Shown here: in pieces, positions 1 through 10,345 of the stretch | How the letters are laid out: every line of letters begins with the position of its first letter | Numbering within the stretch: position 1 is the stretch's first letter | Source of the DNA: Sva-07 sp963698565 | GTDB lineage: Bacteria; Actinomycetota; Acidimicrobiia; Acidimicrobiales; Ilumatobacteraceae | Assembly (NCBI GenBank): GCA_963698565.1 | Contig: CAVORH010000028.1 | Coordinates: 62,001-126,000, forward strand | Direction: 5' to 3' | Length of the DNA stretch: 64,000 bases | The notes under the pieces: model-generated | What the model was told of the DNA's origin: nothing | Seen by the model: the letters and a program-made list of their open reading frames with translations, nothing else | Database searches by the model: none | Program-made: the position numbers and the translations under genes

Positions 1-7
1 ATGTCCA

Positions 8-1492
<1,485 letters not shown>

Positions 1493-1515
1493 CGTCACTC
1501 TCGCTCTCGGTGAAT

Positions 1516-1548
1516 CGTTACGCCAGGGGTCAGACCCCCGGCGTAACG
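1516..1548. repeat. Hairpin repeat family A, copy 1
   Basis: A 33-bp near-perfect palindrome with arms CGTTACGCC and GGCGTAACG around a GGGGTCAGACCCC-like core. It is the exact reverse complement of the copy at 1577-1609. It sits between the dihydropyrimidinase stop and the mmsA start, so it may attenuate readthrough into mmsA. Confidence 0.9.
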
Positions 1549-1576
1549 ATGTTGCTGTGCTGGTTGACCGTGGGTG

Positions 1577-1609
1577 CGTTACGCCGGGGGTCTGACCCCT
1601 GGCGTAACG
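1577..1609. repeat. Hairpin repeat family A, copy 2
   Basis: Same 33-bp palindrome as copy 1 in inverted orientation, 28 bp away and directly after the dihydropyrimidinase stop codon. Other copies are at 18138, 26851 and 49388. Two inverted copies side by side can also fold into one long stem. Confidence 0.9.
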
Positions 1610-1610
1610 C

Positions 1611-3026
1611 TCAGTGCAGGTAGGTGGACAGGCTGCGCTTGACGTACTTGCCATGGCCCTTGCGGCCCGTGAAGGTGTCGTTCTCGACGACGACCATGCC
1701 GCGGCTCAGGACCGTGTCGACCTTGCCGTCGATCTCGAAGCCCTCGTACGCGGAGTGGTCCATGTTCATGTGGTGCTTGTCGTTGATGCCGATCTTGGTC
1801 TTCCTGTTCGGGTCCCACACGAGGATGTCGGCGTCGGCGCCCGGCTCGATCACGCCCTTCTTCTCGAGGCCGAACATGCGCGCCGGGGTGGTGCAGCAGG
1901 TCTCGACCCACCGCTCGAGGCTGATCTCGCCGAGCACGACACCCTGGTAGAGCAGCTCCATGCGGTGTTCGACGCCGCCGATGCCGTTCGGGATCTTCGA
2001 GAAGTCACCCAACCCGAGCTCCTTCTGGTCCTTGAAGCAGAACGGGCAGTGGTCGGTGGACACCACGGCCAGCTCGTTCATCCGCAGGCCCTTCCAGAGG
2101 TCGGCCTGATGGTGCTCGTGCTTGGTGCGCAACGGGGTGGAGCACACCCACTTGGCACCCTCGAAGCCCGGCTGTGCGAGCTGGTCCTCGAGTGTGAGGT
2201 AGAGGTACTGCGGGCACGTCTCGGCGAACACGTTGAGGCCGGCGTGCTGCGCGGCGGCGACCTCTTCGAGCGCCCCCGACGCCGACATGTGCACGATGTA
2301 GAGCGGCACGTTGCCGGCGACCTTCGCCAACTGGATCGCACGGTGCGTCGCCTCCGATTCCAGCTCGGCAGGCCGGGTGAGCGAGTGGAACTTCGGATCG
2401 GTGTCGCCACGAGCGATCGACTGGGCGACCAGCACGTCGATCGCGATGCCGTTCTCGGCGTGCATCATGATCATCGCCCCGGACTCGGAGGCGTTCTGCA
2501 TCGCCCGCAGGATCTGGCCGTCGTCGGAGTACAGCACGCCGGGGTAGGCCATGAACAGCTTGAAGCTGGTGATGCCCTCGTTGTCGACGAGGTAGGTCAT
2601 CGCCTTCAGCGACTCGTCGTCGACGCCGCCGATGATCTGGTGGAAGCCGTAGTCGATCGCACAGTTGCCGGCGGCCTTCTCGTGCCACTCGGCGAGACGC
2701 TCCTGCACGCTGAAGCCCGTGTTCTGCACGGCGAAGTCGACGATCGTGGTGACGCCACCCCACGCCGCAGCGATCGTGCCGGTCTCGAACGTGTCGGACG
2801 CCTCGGTGCCGCCGAAGGGCAGTTCCATGTGGGTGTGCACGTCGACGCCGCCGGGCACGACGTACTTGTTCGTGGCGTCGATCGTGCGGTCGGCGTTCAC
2901 GCCCATCGCCGCGGCCTGGCCCGGCGCGAGAACGGCCACGATCGACTCGCCGTCGATCAGCACGTCGGCCTCACGACGACCGACCGCCGAGATCACCGTT
3001 CCGCCGGAGATCAGTGTCGTCGCCAT
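1611..3026 (-). CDS. hydA: Dihydropyrimidinase (hydantoinase family)
   Basis: A 471-aa amidohydrolase that opens dihydrouracil or dihydrothymine to N-carbamoyl-beta-amino acids, step two of reductive pyrimidine breakdown. The metal-binding motif appears as DVHTHMELPFGG near residue 62. The lysine expected to be carboxylated lies in SFKLFMAYPG near residue 160, and HPLIxH-like and STDHCPF segments follow. Length is typical for D-hydantoinases. The ATG at 3026 lies one base from the stop of the upstream beta-ureidopropionase gene (3028), which implies co-transcription. D-hydantoinase activity on other cyclic ureides cannot be excluded. Confidence 0.93.
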   Translation of the reverse strand: MATTLISGGTVISAVGRREADVLIDGESIVAVLAPGQAAAMGVNADRTIDATNKYVVPGGVDVHTHMELPFGGTEASDTFETGTIAAAWGGVTTIVDFAVQNTGFSVQERLAEWHEKAAGNCAIDYGFHQIIGGVDDESLKAMTYLVDNEGITSFKLFMAYPGVLYSDDGQILRAMQNASESGAMIMMHAENGIAIDVLVAQSIARGDTDPKFHSLTRPAELESEATHRAIQLAKVAGNVPLYIVHMSASGALEEVAAAQHAGLNVFAETCPQYLYLTLEDQLAQPGFEGAKWVCSTPLRTKHEHHQADLWKGLRMNELAVVSTDHCPFCFKDQKELGLGDFSKIPNGIGGVEHRMELLYQGVVLGEISLERWVETCCTTPARMFGLEKKGVIEPGADADILVWDPNRKTKIGINDKHHMNMDHSAYEGFEIDGKVDTVLSRGMVVVENDTFTGRKGHGKYVKRSLSTYLH

Positions 3027-3027
3027 G

Positions 3028-3870
3028 TCAGCCCTCCACCAGTTCGCCGTAGGCGTCGGGTCGGCGGTCGCGGTAGAACGCCCAGCCGTCGCGCACTTCC
3101 TTGATTCGATCCATGTCGAGCTCGCGCACGATCAGCTCCGGCAGGTACGCGTCGCCCTTCTCGCCGACGTACTGGCCCCTCGGATCGACGAAGTAGCTCT
3201 GACCGTAGAAGTCGTTGTCGCCGAGCGGCTCGATGCCGACCCGGTTGATCGCGCCGACGTAGTACATGTTCGCCACGGCCGCCGCCGGCTGCTCGATCGA
3301 CCACAGGTACTCGCTGAGGCCCCGGTGGGTGGCCGACGGGTTGAACACGATCTCGGCGCCGTTCAGGCCGAGCGCCCGCCAGCCCTCGGGGAAGTGGCGG
3401 TCGTAGCAGATGTACACCCCGACCTTGCCGACCGCGGTGTCGAACACCGGGTAGCCGCCGTTGCCGGGCCGGAAGTAGAACTTCTCCCAGAACCCCTTCA
3501 CCTGGGGGATGTGCTGCTTGCGGAACTTGCCGAGGTAGCTGCCGTCGGCGTCGATCACCGCTGCGGTGTTGTAGTACACACCGGGCTGCTCGATCTCGTA
3601 CATCGGCAGCACCATCACCATGTTCAGCTCCTTCGCGAGGGCTTGGAACCGCTTGGTGGTGGGGCCGTCGGGGATGTACTCGGTGTAGTCGTAGTACTCG
3701 GCCTCCTGCACCTGACAGAAGTACGGGCCGTAGAACAGCTCCTGGAAGCACATGATCTGCGCACCCTGGGCGGCAGCCTCGCGGGCGGCCTCCTCGTGCT
3801 TGACGATCATCGACTCCTTGTCGCCGGTCCAGTCGGTCTGCAGGAGGGCCGCTTTGATGATGTTGGCCAT
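3028..3870 (-). CDS. Beta-ureidopropionase / N-carbamoyl amidohydrolase (nitrilase superfamily)
   Basis: A 280-aa carbon-nitrogen hydrolase. The Glu-Lys-Cys catalytic set is visible: Glu in CFQELFYGPYF, Lys in GKFRKQHIP, Cys in YICYDRHFPEG. The family hydrolyses N-carbamoyl-beta-alanine to beta-alanine, CO2 and ammonia, the step after dihydropyrimidinase. It is the first gene of the minus-strand cluster and is followed one base later by dihydropyrimidinase. No beta-alanine aminotransferase or dihydropyrimidine dehydrogenase is in the window. N-carbamoylputrescine amidase is a close relative, but the neighbourhood favours the pyrimidine role. Confidence 0.9.
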   Translation of the reverse strand: MANIIKAALLQTDWTGDKESMIVKHEEAAREAAAQGAQIMCFQELFYGPYFCQVQEAEYYDYTEYIPDGPTTKRFQALAKELNMVMVLPMYEIEQPGVYYNTAAVIDADGSYLGKFRKQHIPQVKGFWEKFYFRPGNGGYPVFDTAVGKVGVYICYDRHFPEGWRALGLNGAEIVFNPSATHRGLSEYLWSIEQPAAAVANMYYVGAINRVGIEPLGDNDFYGQSYFVDPRGQYVGEKGDAYLPELIVRELDMDRIKEVRDGWAFYRDRRPDAYGELVEG

Positions 3871-3952
3871 GACACCTCGTCGATCGGGCGCCTAGGTTGA
3901 GCGCATGTGGGGAACACCCGACACTAGTGACGGCCGGAGAGGCGGACAATAG

Positions 3953-4249
3953 GTGCCGACATTTCGCAGTGCCTGGCACTGGGTGTTCGGCAAGCACGAG
4001 CCGAAACCGCCCGACCCCGACCGCACCGTGGAGGCCGGATGGGTGCCGCAGTGGATGGCCCCGATGATCGTCGAGGAGCTGAACGCCCAGGGCATCCCGG
4101 CGGTCACCACCGACGACTACAACCTCAACCCCTACATGAACAGCCGTGAGCCGATGGCCCGTGTGTTCGTCACCGAGGACCGCAAGGCCGAGGCCCGCGA
4201 GGTGATGACCGACATCCTCGGCCATCCCCCCGCCCAACGCCGCATCTGA
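3953..4249 (+). CDS. Small conserved-type protein, possibly DUF2007-like
   Basis: A 98-aa protein starting at GTG 3953. It has an aromatic N-terminus (SAWHWVFGKHEP), a central stretch on elements reading VEELNAQGIPAVTTDDY and a C-terminal VFVTEDRKAEAREVMTDIL segment. The layout of a helix, an AxGIPA turn and a final xVxxEDxxxAxxxL helix resembles short DUF2007/putative signal-transducing proteins, but this is only shape-level recognition. It is divergent from the pyrimidine cluster and is followed by a pair of family B hairpins. Function unknown. Confidence 0.7.
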   Translation: MPTFRSAWHWVFGKHEPKPPDPDRTVEAGWVPQWMAPMIVEELNAQGIPAVTTDDYNLNPYMNSREPMARVFVTEDRKAEAREVMTDILGHPPAQRRI

Positions 4250-4265
4250 CCCCCGATCCCCATCC

Positions 4266-4389
4266 CGTTTGCGTTGCATTCCGGGTGGGACGGGTCACCC
4301 GAAACCGCGCACAAACGAAAGCGCACGATCCCCATCCCGTTTGCGTTGCATTCCGGGTGAGACGGGTCACCCGAAACCGCGCACAAACG
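4266..4389. repeat. Hairpin repeat family B, tandem pair 1
   Basis: Two 52-bp imperfect hairpins at 4266-4317 and 4338-4389, offset by exactly 72 bp. Each has a left arm beginning CGTTTGCGTTGCATTCCGGG and a right arm ending with GCACAAACG around an ACGGGTCACCCG core. The pair lies between two plus-strand genes and may terminate the first. Confidence 0.85.
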
Positions 4390-4429
4390 AGGGTTCCCCT
4401 CCCGGTTCGAGCGCACCCACTGAGGTCTC

Positions 4430-5350
4430 GTGGAGCTCAGCAACGCACTCAACGACCTCGCCGCCGACCAGGACGGCCTGATCACGACCGACCAGCTCCG
4501 GGGCCATGGCATCTCGTCGTGGGCGCAGCGGCGCCTCGTCGCCGACGGTTGGATGTTCCGGCTCGCACCACGGGTGTATGCGCTGCGAGGGTCTCCCGAC
4601 ACCCACCACCGACGCCTTCGGTGCGGCCTGCTGTGTCTCGGCGAGCGGAGCTGGGTGAGCTTCGAGGGGGCCGCCGCTCTCCACGGGCTCGATCGGTCCC
4701 GTCCGCACGCGGTGGAGTTCACGATCGAACGGCGACGCCGACCAGCCGTGCTTCCCTTCGTCGTGCACACCACCACGCGCCTCGATCCGATCGACCACGT
4801 GGTCGTCGACGGATTCCGGGCGACATCGGCGACGCGGACCGTGTTCGACCTCGCCCTCGCCCGGGCACATCCCCACCGCATCGAAGCGGCGATCGACAGC
4901 GCGATCCGACTCCAGCTCTCGTCGCCCGAGGTGCTCAGCCGTCGCCTGTCGGCGCTGCGGGGCTCAGGACGATGGGGCTGTCGACTCGTCGAAGCGATGA
5001 TCACCGATTCCGGCGGCCACACACATCTCGAACGGCGATTCCTCGAGCTCGTTCGTGCGGCCGGCCTTCCGAGGCCGCGAACGCAAGTCGTCTTCCGGGT
5101 CGACGGCAGACATGTCGCACGCGTCGACTTCCTGTTCGACGAGTTCGGCGTCGTGGTCGAGGTGTCCGGCCAGAAGGGCCATGCGAGCCCGGCCGAACGG
5201 GCCCGGGACGCTCAACGACGCAACGAGCTCCAGGATCTCGGCCTGCGCGTGTTCGAATACACGTTCGACGACGTCACGAAACGATCGGACATGGTTCGCC
5301 GCACCCTGGTCGCCAGACTGACGGCAGGTGGACCGCTCACCGCTGCCTGA
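4430..5350 (+). CDS. AbiEi-type N-terminal domain protein with DUF559/PD-(D/E)XK-like C-terminus
   Basis: A 306-aa protein from GTG 4430. The first 50 residues (DGLITTDQLRGHGIS, then LVADGWMFRLAPRVYAL) match the winged-helix domain of AbiEi-family antitoxins. A middle region follows with the WVSFEGAAALHGLDR motif. The last third has HLERRFLELVRAAGL, then VDFLFDEFGVVVEVSGQKGH, a nuclease-like E-VDF-E-x-G arrangement seen in DUF559 proteins. Such proteins are abundant in actinobacteria, often as singletons without a toxin partner. No AbiEii-like nucleotidyltransferase is adjacent. Whether it regulates or cuts DNA is unknown. Confidence 0.82.
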   Translation: MELSNALNDLAADQDGLITTDQLRGHGISSWAQRRLVADGWMFRLAPRVYALRGSPDTHHRRLRCGLLCLGERSWVSFEGAAALHGLDRSRPHAVEFTIERRRRPAVLPFVVHTTTRLDPIDHVVVDGFRATSATRTVFDLALARAHPHRIEAAIDSAIRLQLSSPEVLSRRLSALRGSGRWGCRLVEAMITDSGGHTHLERRFLELVRAAGLPRPRTQVVFRVDGRHVARVDFLFDEFGVVVEVSGQKGHASPAERARDAQRRNELQDLGLRVFEYTFDDVTKRSDMVRRTLVARLTAGGPLTAA

Positions 5351-5367
5351 TCGACCAGGAGTCCACC

Positions 5368-5491
5368 CGCTTGCGTGAGGATTCCGGTGGACCGGGTCAC
5401 CCGGAACTGGACGCAAACGGTCAACGCCGATCGACCACCCGCTTGCGTGAGGAGTTCGGTGGACCGGGTCACCCGGAACTCGACGCAAACG
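5368..5491. repeat. Hairpin repeat family B, tandem pair 2
   Basis: Two 52-bp hairpins at 5368-5419 and 5440-5491, again spaced 72 bp. Left arm CGCTTGCGTGAGG-TTC, core GGACCGGGTCACCCGG, right arm ending GACGCAAACG. They fill the gap between the convergent ends of the AbiEi-like gene and the minus-strand gene at 5543, a typical bidirectional terminator position. Confidence 0.85.
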
Positions 5492-5542
5492 GAGATGCGG
5501 GGCGGCGGCGAGATGCGGGGCGGGCGGGCGGGCCGGACGCCG

Positions 5543-6376
5543 TCAGATGGGGCTGTGACGGAGGAGTTCGTACGCCATCGGGCACTCGGCGACGATGGCG
5601 GGCGGACCCATCGGGACCTTCCCGTGCGGGCCGACGACGTGGGTGAACATCTCGGTCGGGAGCACCTCGACGTCGAGATCCCAGGGGTCGCACTCCTCGG
5701 CCAACGCCTCGACCTTCGCGACCATGGCGTCGACGAACCCCGACGGCAGCCGTCGGCCGACACCAGCGACCAACCACACCTCGGTACCCCAGCTCCGGGC
5801 CGCCGCCGCGATCGTCGACGAACCGACGGGTACGACCGCACGCCCAGGATCGACCGCCATCGCCTCGACCAGCACGACGTCGGCATGCTTCGCCACGACG
5901 CCCGCCACGCCCGAATCAACGGGATCGACGTCGACGTCGTGACGCTCCAACCGTCGGACGAACGACGTCGCCGTGTACCCGGCGTCGTGTGCCAACACCC
6001 TGATGTCCCCACGTCGGATCAACCCGTCACCGATCACATCGGGGTCACCGATCGTCGCCACCAGCGCGTCGTCGGGCAGCGCTGCGCCCAGCTCGGCTCC
6101 GGTGGGGTCGCTGCGGATCTCGTCGGCGAGTTCCCAGACCGCTTCGAACGGCTCGGCCGAGGTCGACACGTTGGCACACAACCACCACAGCGCCCCCGTG
6201 AACGGGTGCCGCTCGACGATCCGCCGACAGGCGACGACGAGACCCGAGGGGTCGAAGTGGAGCGAGCCGAGCGCGTGAGCGGTCTCCTCCACCAGCGAGG
6301 CCGGATCGGCTCCCTGCGCCCGAGCGACGTAGCGGAGATGCTCGATCGGATGCACCTCGCAGACCGTAGCCGTCAC
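5543..6376 (-). CDS. IF-2B/eIF2B-alpha-like protein, function unknown
   Basis: A 277-aa protein. Helical N-terminal half, then an alternating beta/alpha half with IRVLAHDAGYTATSFVRRLE, VAKHADVVLVEAMAVDPGRAVVPVGSS and WGTEVWLVAGVGRRLP segments. The order (damaged-promise-like strand, buried Asp/Glu, PVGSS turn) resembles translation-initiation-factor-2B-related and ribose-1,5-bisphosphate isomerase folds. The protein is too divergent for me to name a substrate. It is minus strand, convergent with the AbiEi-like gene and divergent from the thioredoxin-like gene at 6446. Confidence 0.72.
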   Translation of the reverse strand: MTATVCEVHPIEHLRYVARAQGADPASLVEETAHALGSLHFDPSGLVVACRRIVERHPFTGALWWLCANVSTSAEPFEAVWELADEIRSDPTGAELGAALPDDALVATIGDPDVIGDGLIRRGDIRVLAHDAGYTATSFVRRLERHDVDVDPVDSGVAGVVAKHADVVLVEAMAVDPGRAVVPVGSSTIAAAARSWGTEVWLVAGVGRRLPSGFVDAMVAKVEALAEECDPWDLDVEVLPTEMFTHVVGPHGKVPMGPPAIVAECPMAYELLRHSPI

Positions 6377-6445
6377 CCGCCGACGGCGTCTCGCGCAACC
6401 GGCGAATACCCCGATCGAACTCCTCAGTCGCTACGATCGCACCCC

Positions 6446-7003
6446 GTGGCCGACACGACTTCCGACACGGTTTCCGACTCCGCGCGCAAGGTTCCGTCCC
6501 GAGTCGGCGATCGCCTCCCCACCGATCTGGTGCTGACGCCGCTCGTCGACGGCGCCCTCGGCCAGGGCCGGCCCGTCATGGAGTGGCTCACCACGTTCCA
6601 TCTCGCCTCGGTCGTGCTCGATCCGTACACCAACGAGAGCTCGTGGATCCTGCGCGCGGCAACCCGGGTCCTCGAACAGTTCCGGGGCTCCGACGCCCGC
6701 ATCAACCTGATCGTCACCGCCGGCCCGAACGAGGCCGTCGCCTTCCTCGGCCCCCTCGCTGAGCGGTTCCTCGTCTTCTGCGATCCGGACCGCGCCGCGG
6801 TGAAGGCGATGGGGCTCGACGAACTGCCGGCGTTCGTGTTCACCCGCGTCGACGGTGTCGTCGCCGCCGCCGCCGAAGGATGGAACCCGCCGGAGTGGGA
6901 AGCCGTCGCGGACGCGATCGCCGAGGTCACGTGGTGGACCTCGATCCCGGTGCCCGGCGCCGGTGACCCAGGGCCCTTCCGCGGCTCACCCTCGCTCGGC
7001 TGA
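6446..7003 (+). CDS. Thioredoxin-fold-like hypothetical protein
   Basis: A 185-aa protein beginning at GTG 6446 (VADTTSDTVSD). The open frame extends upstream to 5375, but only through Arg-rich antisense of the neighbouring gene, so that part is rejected. The C-terminal half contains FLVFCDPDRAAVKAMGLDEL, PAFVFTRVDG and AEGWNPPEWEAVADAIAE, a pattern like peroxiredoxin/thioredoxin-like proteins, including a cis-Pro-like LPAFVF. There is no CxxC pair, so redox chemistry is doubtful. It ends 3 bp before the hrpB start, which implies one transcript. Function unknown. Confidence 0.72.
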   Translation: MADTTSDTVSDSARKVPSRVGDRLPTDLVLTPLVDGALGQGRPVMEWLTTFHLASVVLDPYTNESSWILRAATRVLEQFRGSDARINLIVTAGPNEAVAFLGPLAERFLVFCDPDRAAVKAMGLDELPAFVFTRVDGVVAAAAEGWNPPEWEAVADAIAEVTWWTSIPVPGAGDPGPFRGSPSLG

Positions 7004-7006
7004 CCC

Positions 7007-9523
7007 GTGCCCGCCGGGCCGTCGCCGAAGCTCCCCGACCTTCCTGTCGTCGAAGCCCTGCCCGCGACACGCGCCGCACTGGCCGACCATCGACGTGCGG
7101 TCCTGGTGGCGCCGCCGGGTGCCGGCAAGACGACCGTGATCCCGCTCGCCCTCGTCGACGAACCGTGGCTCGACGGAGGTCGGATCGTGATGCTCGAACC
7201 CCGGCGCCTCGCCACGCGAGCCGCGGCGCGGCGCATGGCCTCGACGACGCACTCGGCGGTCGGCGAGCTCGTCGGCTACCAGACACGCGACGAGCGGCAC
7301 ATCGGCACGGGCACGCGCATCGAGGTGCTGACCGAAGGTGTGCTCACCCGCCGCCTCCAGAACGATCCGGAACTCCCCGGCGTCGGCCTCGTGATCTTCG
7401 ACGAGGTCCACGAGCGCAATCTCACCACCGATCTCGGCCTCGCGCTCGCGCTCGACGTCGCCTCGACGATCCGGCCCGACCTGCGGCTGCTGGCGATGTC
7501 AGCGACGCCCGACGTCGCCGGTCTCACCCGCCTGCTCGACGCTCCCGTGGTCGAGAGCGACGGCCGGATGTTCGACGTCGACATGCACTGGATGCCGTCC
7601 GCTCCATCGGCGGGCCGCGGGCGCCGCGGACCCCGACGACCCGGCCAGGACCGCATCGAGCCCGCAGTCGTGTCGGCCGTGGTCAGGGCGCTGAAGGAGC
7701 AGGCCGGTGACGTGCTCGTCTTCCTGCCGGGCATCGGCGAGATCCGACGGACCGAGGCACAGCTGCGTCAGGTCGTCGGCGACGATGTCGACGTGTACCC
7801 GCTCGCCGGTGCGCTGAGCGTCACCGAGCAGGATCTCGCACTCGCGCCGTCGGGCCCCGGCCGCCGCCGGGTGGTGCTGTCGACCGACATCGCCGAGACG
7901 TCGCTGACCGTCGATGGAGTGCGCGTGGTCGTCGACAGCGGACTCGCCCGCGAGCCGCGCTTCGACCCGCGCACCGGCATGACCCGGCTCGTCACGGTCG
8001 CCACCAGCCGAGCTTCGGCCGAACAGCGCGCCGGTCGTGCCGGTCGCACCGAACCCGGCGCGGCCTACCGACTGTGGAGCAAGATCGAGCACGGGACGCG
8101 CACCAAGCACCGGGCGCCCGAGATCACCCAGGCCGACCTCGCCGGGTTGGCCCTGGAACTGGCGGCCTGGGGTGGCGCCGACGAACTGCGATTCATCGAT
8201 CCTCCGCCTGCCGGCGCACTCGACCAGGCTCGTGAGCTGCTGCGTGACCTCTACGCCATCGACGCCGACGACGGATCGATCACCCCGCTCGGCCGCGCGA
8301 TGCTCGGCCTGCCGGTACACCCACGTCTCGCACGAATGGTGGCCGTCGAGCAGTCGACGCTCGCCTGCCTGGTCGCCACGCTCGTCGAGGAGCGTGACAT
8401 CTTCCGCGGCCGTCCCGACGACCTGCCCGCCGACCTGGCGTTGCGCGTCGCCGTGCTGAGCGGACGCGACCGTCACGACGCCGCCGATCGCGGTGCGGTG
8501 CATCGCCTGCGCGATCGCGCGGCCGACCTCGCCCGCCGCGCCCGGATCCGCTTCGACCTCGACGACGTCGATCCCGATCGCTCGGGCGCAGTGCTGCTCC
8601 TGGGATTCCCGGACCGGATCGCCGCTCGTCGCCGACCCGGCCAGTACCAGCTCCGGTCGGGAGCCGGCGCGTGGCTACCCGACGACGACCCCCTCGCCGA
8701 CGTGCAGTTCCTCGTGGCCGCGGATCTCGACGGCCGACGCGATCGCGCCCGGATCCGACTCGCTGCCGCCGTCGACGCAGGCGACGTGATCGCCGCGTTC
8801 GGCCCGGAGATCATCGAGCAGCGCACGCTCGGCTGGGACAGCGACCGTGACGATCTCGTCGAGTCGATCGAACGGCGCCTGGGCGCGATCCAACTCGGAC
8901 GCCACGTCGGACGACCAGCGAGCGGCGACGAGACCACCGCGGCGCTGATGCAGCGGGTGCGGGCGACGCAGCTCGCCGTGCTCCGGTGGTCCGAGGCCGC
9001 CACAGCGCTGCGCCGGCGCGTCGAGTTCCTGCATCGCACGGTCGGCGACCCGTGGCCCGACTGGTCGACCGAGGCACTCGTCGGCACGCTCGACCAGTGG
9101 CTGGCCCCGTACCTGCCGGGCGCCACCGGCCGAGCCGACCTGGAGCGGCTCGACCTCGCAATGGTCCTGCGCAGCCAGTTGCCGTGGAGCGTCGGCGCCG
9201 AATTGGACGACCTGGTACCCGCAGCACTCGTCCTGCCCACCGGTCGCACCGCGCCGATCGACTACACCGGGGAGCAGCCCGATGCCTTCGTGCGAGTGCA
9301 GGACCTCTTCGGCGTCACCGTCCACCCGACGGCCGGCGGCGTGCCGATCCGGCTCCACCTGCTGTCGCCGGCCGACCGGCCGATCCAGGTGACCGCCGAT
9401 CTGCCCGGCTTCTGGGACGGCTCCTGGGCCGAGGTCCGCAAGGAGATGGCGGGCCGCTATCCGAAGCACCAGTGGCCGATCGATCCGGCTGCCGCCGCGC
9501 CCAAACGTCTGAAGGACCGCTGA
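7007..9523 (+). CDS. hrpB: ATP-dependent helicase HrpB
   Basis: An 838-aa DEAH-family superfamily 2 helicase. Walker A is APPGAGKTT near residue 33, the DEAH box is FDEVHERN near 130, motif III is AMSATP, and motif VI is EQRAGRAGR. The HrpB-specific C-terminal domain ends with FWDGSWAEVRKEMAGRYPKH, which separates it from HrpA. Length matches HrpB (about 800-850 aa). Substrate and cellular role of bacterial HrpB are poorly known; an RNA-related role is usually assumed. GTG start at 7007 follows the previous stop by 3 bp; its own stop overlaps the TauE start. Confidence 0.95.
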   Translation: MPAGPSPKLPDLPVVEALPATRAALADHRRAVLVAPPGAGKTTVIPLALVDEPWLDGGRIVMLEPRRLATRAAARRMASTTHSAVGELVGYQTRDERHIGTGTRIEVLTEGVLTRRLQNDPELPGVGLVIFDEVHERNLTTDLGLALALDVASTIRPDLRLLAMSATPDVAGLTRLLDAPVVESDGRMFDVDMHWMPSAPSAGRGRRGPRRPGQDRIEPAVVSAVVRALKEQAGDVLVFLPGIGEIRRTEAQLRQVVGDDVDVYPLAGALSVTEQDLALAPSGPGRRRVVLSTDIAETSLTVDGVRVVVDSGLAREPRFDPRTGMTRLVTVATSRASAEQRAGRAGRTEPGAAYRLWSKIEHGTRTKHRAPEITQADLAGLALELAAWGGADELRFIDPPPAGALDQARELLRDLYAIDADDGSITPLGRAMLGLPVHPRLARMVAVEQSTLACLVATLVEERDIFRGRPDDLPADLALRVAVLSGRDRHDAADRGAVHRLRDRAADLARRARIRFDLDDVDPDRSGAVLLLGFPDRIAARRRPGQYQLRSGAGAWLPDDDPLADVQFLVAADLDGRRDRARIRLAAAVDAGDVIAAFGPEIIEQRTLGWDSDRDDLVESIERRLGAIQLGRHVGRPASGDETTAALMQRVRATQLAVLRWSEAATALRRRVEFLHRTVGDPWPDWSTEALVGTLDQWLAPYLPGATGRADLERLDLAMVLRSQLPWSVGAELDDLVPAALVLPTGRTAPIDYTGEQPDAFVRVQDLFGVTVHPTAGGVPIRLHLLSPADRPIQVTADLPGFWDGSWAEVRKEMAGRYPKHQWPIDPAAAAPKRLKDR

Positions 9524-10245
9524 TGTTCGGGTTGTCCGTGGGGATGGCGATCGCCTGCGTGCTGACCGTCTACGTCGGTGCGACGGTGCAGGCGTCGATC
9601 GGGATCGGCCTCGGCATGATCGCATCGCCCGTGCTCGCCTTCGCCGACCCCGACTTCATCCCGGCGGCGATCATGTTGGCCGTCCTGCCACTCACCTTCA
9701 CCATTGCCTGGGTCGACCGCGACCACGTCGAGAAGCGCGACGTCGGGTTCGCGCTGATCGGCAGGGTCCCGGGCACGATCGTCGGGGCGATGGTCGTTGC
9801 AGCGCTGTCGGACCAGGTGCTCGCCGTGATGGTGGCGCTGTCGGTGTTGGTCGCCGTGGTCGCCTCGATCGCCGGGCGCATCTTCCAGCCCACCGACCGA
9901 GCGTTGGTGGTCGCCGGCCTCGCATCGGGTTTCGCCGGGACGACGACCGGGGTGGGTGGTCCACCGATGGCGCTCACCTATCAGAACAGCGACCCGGCGA
10001 CGATGCGAGCAACGATCTCGGCCTTCTTCGCGATCGGTTCGGTCATGTCGATCACCGCGCTCGCGCTGGCGGGGCAGATCGGCACGAGGCAGATCCAGTT
10101 GACGTTGCTGATCCTCCCCGCCGTGGGCCTGGGCGTGGTGACCGCCCGGCTCCTCAAGGGCTACCTGAAGCCCGAGGTGGTCCGGCCCGCCGTGCTGGTG
10201 ATCTGCACCGTCGCTGCGATCGCCCTGCTCGTCGAGACCTTCTGA
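9523..10245 (+). CDS. TauE/SafE family membrane transporter
   Basis: A 240-aa polytopic membrane protein with about seven to eight hydrophobic segments. The family signatures appear as GATVQASIGIGLGMIASPVLAF in the first third and the repeat GLASGFAGTTTGVGGPPMAL in the second. These inverted repeat halves define sulfite/sulfonate exporter-like permeases. The ATG overlaps the hrpB stop (TGATG), so it is translationally coupled, though the two functions have no obvious link. Substrate cannot be read from sequence. A family C hairpin follows the stop. Confidence 0.9.
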   Translation: MFGLSVGMAIACVLTVYVGATVQASIGIGLGMIASPVLAFADPDFIPAAIMLAVLPLTFTIAWVDRDHVEKRDVGFALIGRVPGTIVGAMVVAALSDQVLAVMVALSVLVAVVASIAGRIFQPTDRALVVAGLASGFAGTTTGVGGPPMALTYQNSDPATMRATISAFFAIGSVMSITALALAGQIGTRQIQLTLLILPAVGLGVVTARLLKGYLKPEVVRPAVLVICTVAAIALLVETF

Positions 10246-10256
10246 GCCCGCCCAAT

Positions 10257-10312
10257 CCCGGTTCTCGTGAACCCGTGCGCGCTCCGAACGCGCACGAGTT
10301 CACGAGAACGGG
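10257..10312. repeat. Hairpin repeat family C, copy 1
   Basis: A 56-bp inverted repeat with arms CCCGGTTCTCGTGAACCCGT and ACGAGTTCACGAGAACGGG closing over GCGCGC...GCGC. It lies 11 bp after the TauE stop and just upstream of the secreted hydrolase, as expected of a terminator. A second copy flanks the other end of that hydrolase. Confidence 0.88.
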
Positions 10313-10345
10313 CGTCGGCGGGGTACGCCCCACTACGTTTCCGCC

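Noticed and set aside
4266..5491. Tandem hairpins considered as a CRISPR array
   Set aside because: Only two units per site, each unit is itself an inverted repeat, the two sites are a gene apart, and no cas gene is present.
10267..10345. Upstream start of the secreted hydrolase inside the family C repeat
   Set aside because: It encodes a non-signal, Arg-rich leader from within a hairpin; the lipoprotein signal occurs just downstream in other frames.
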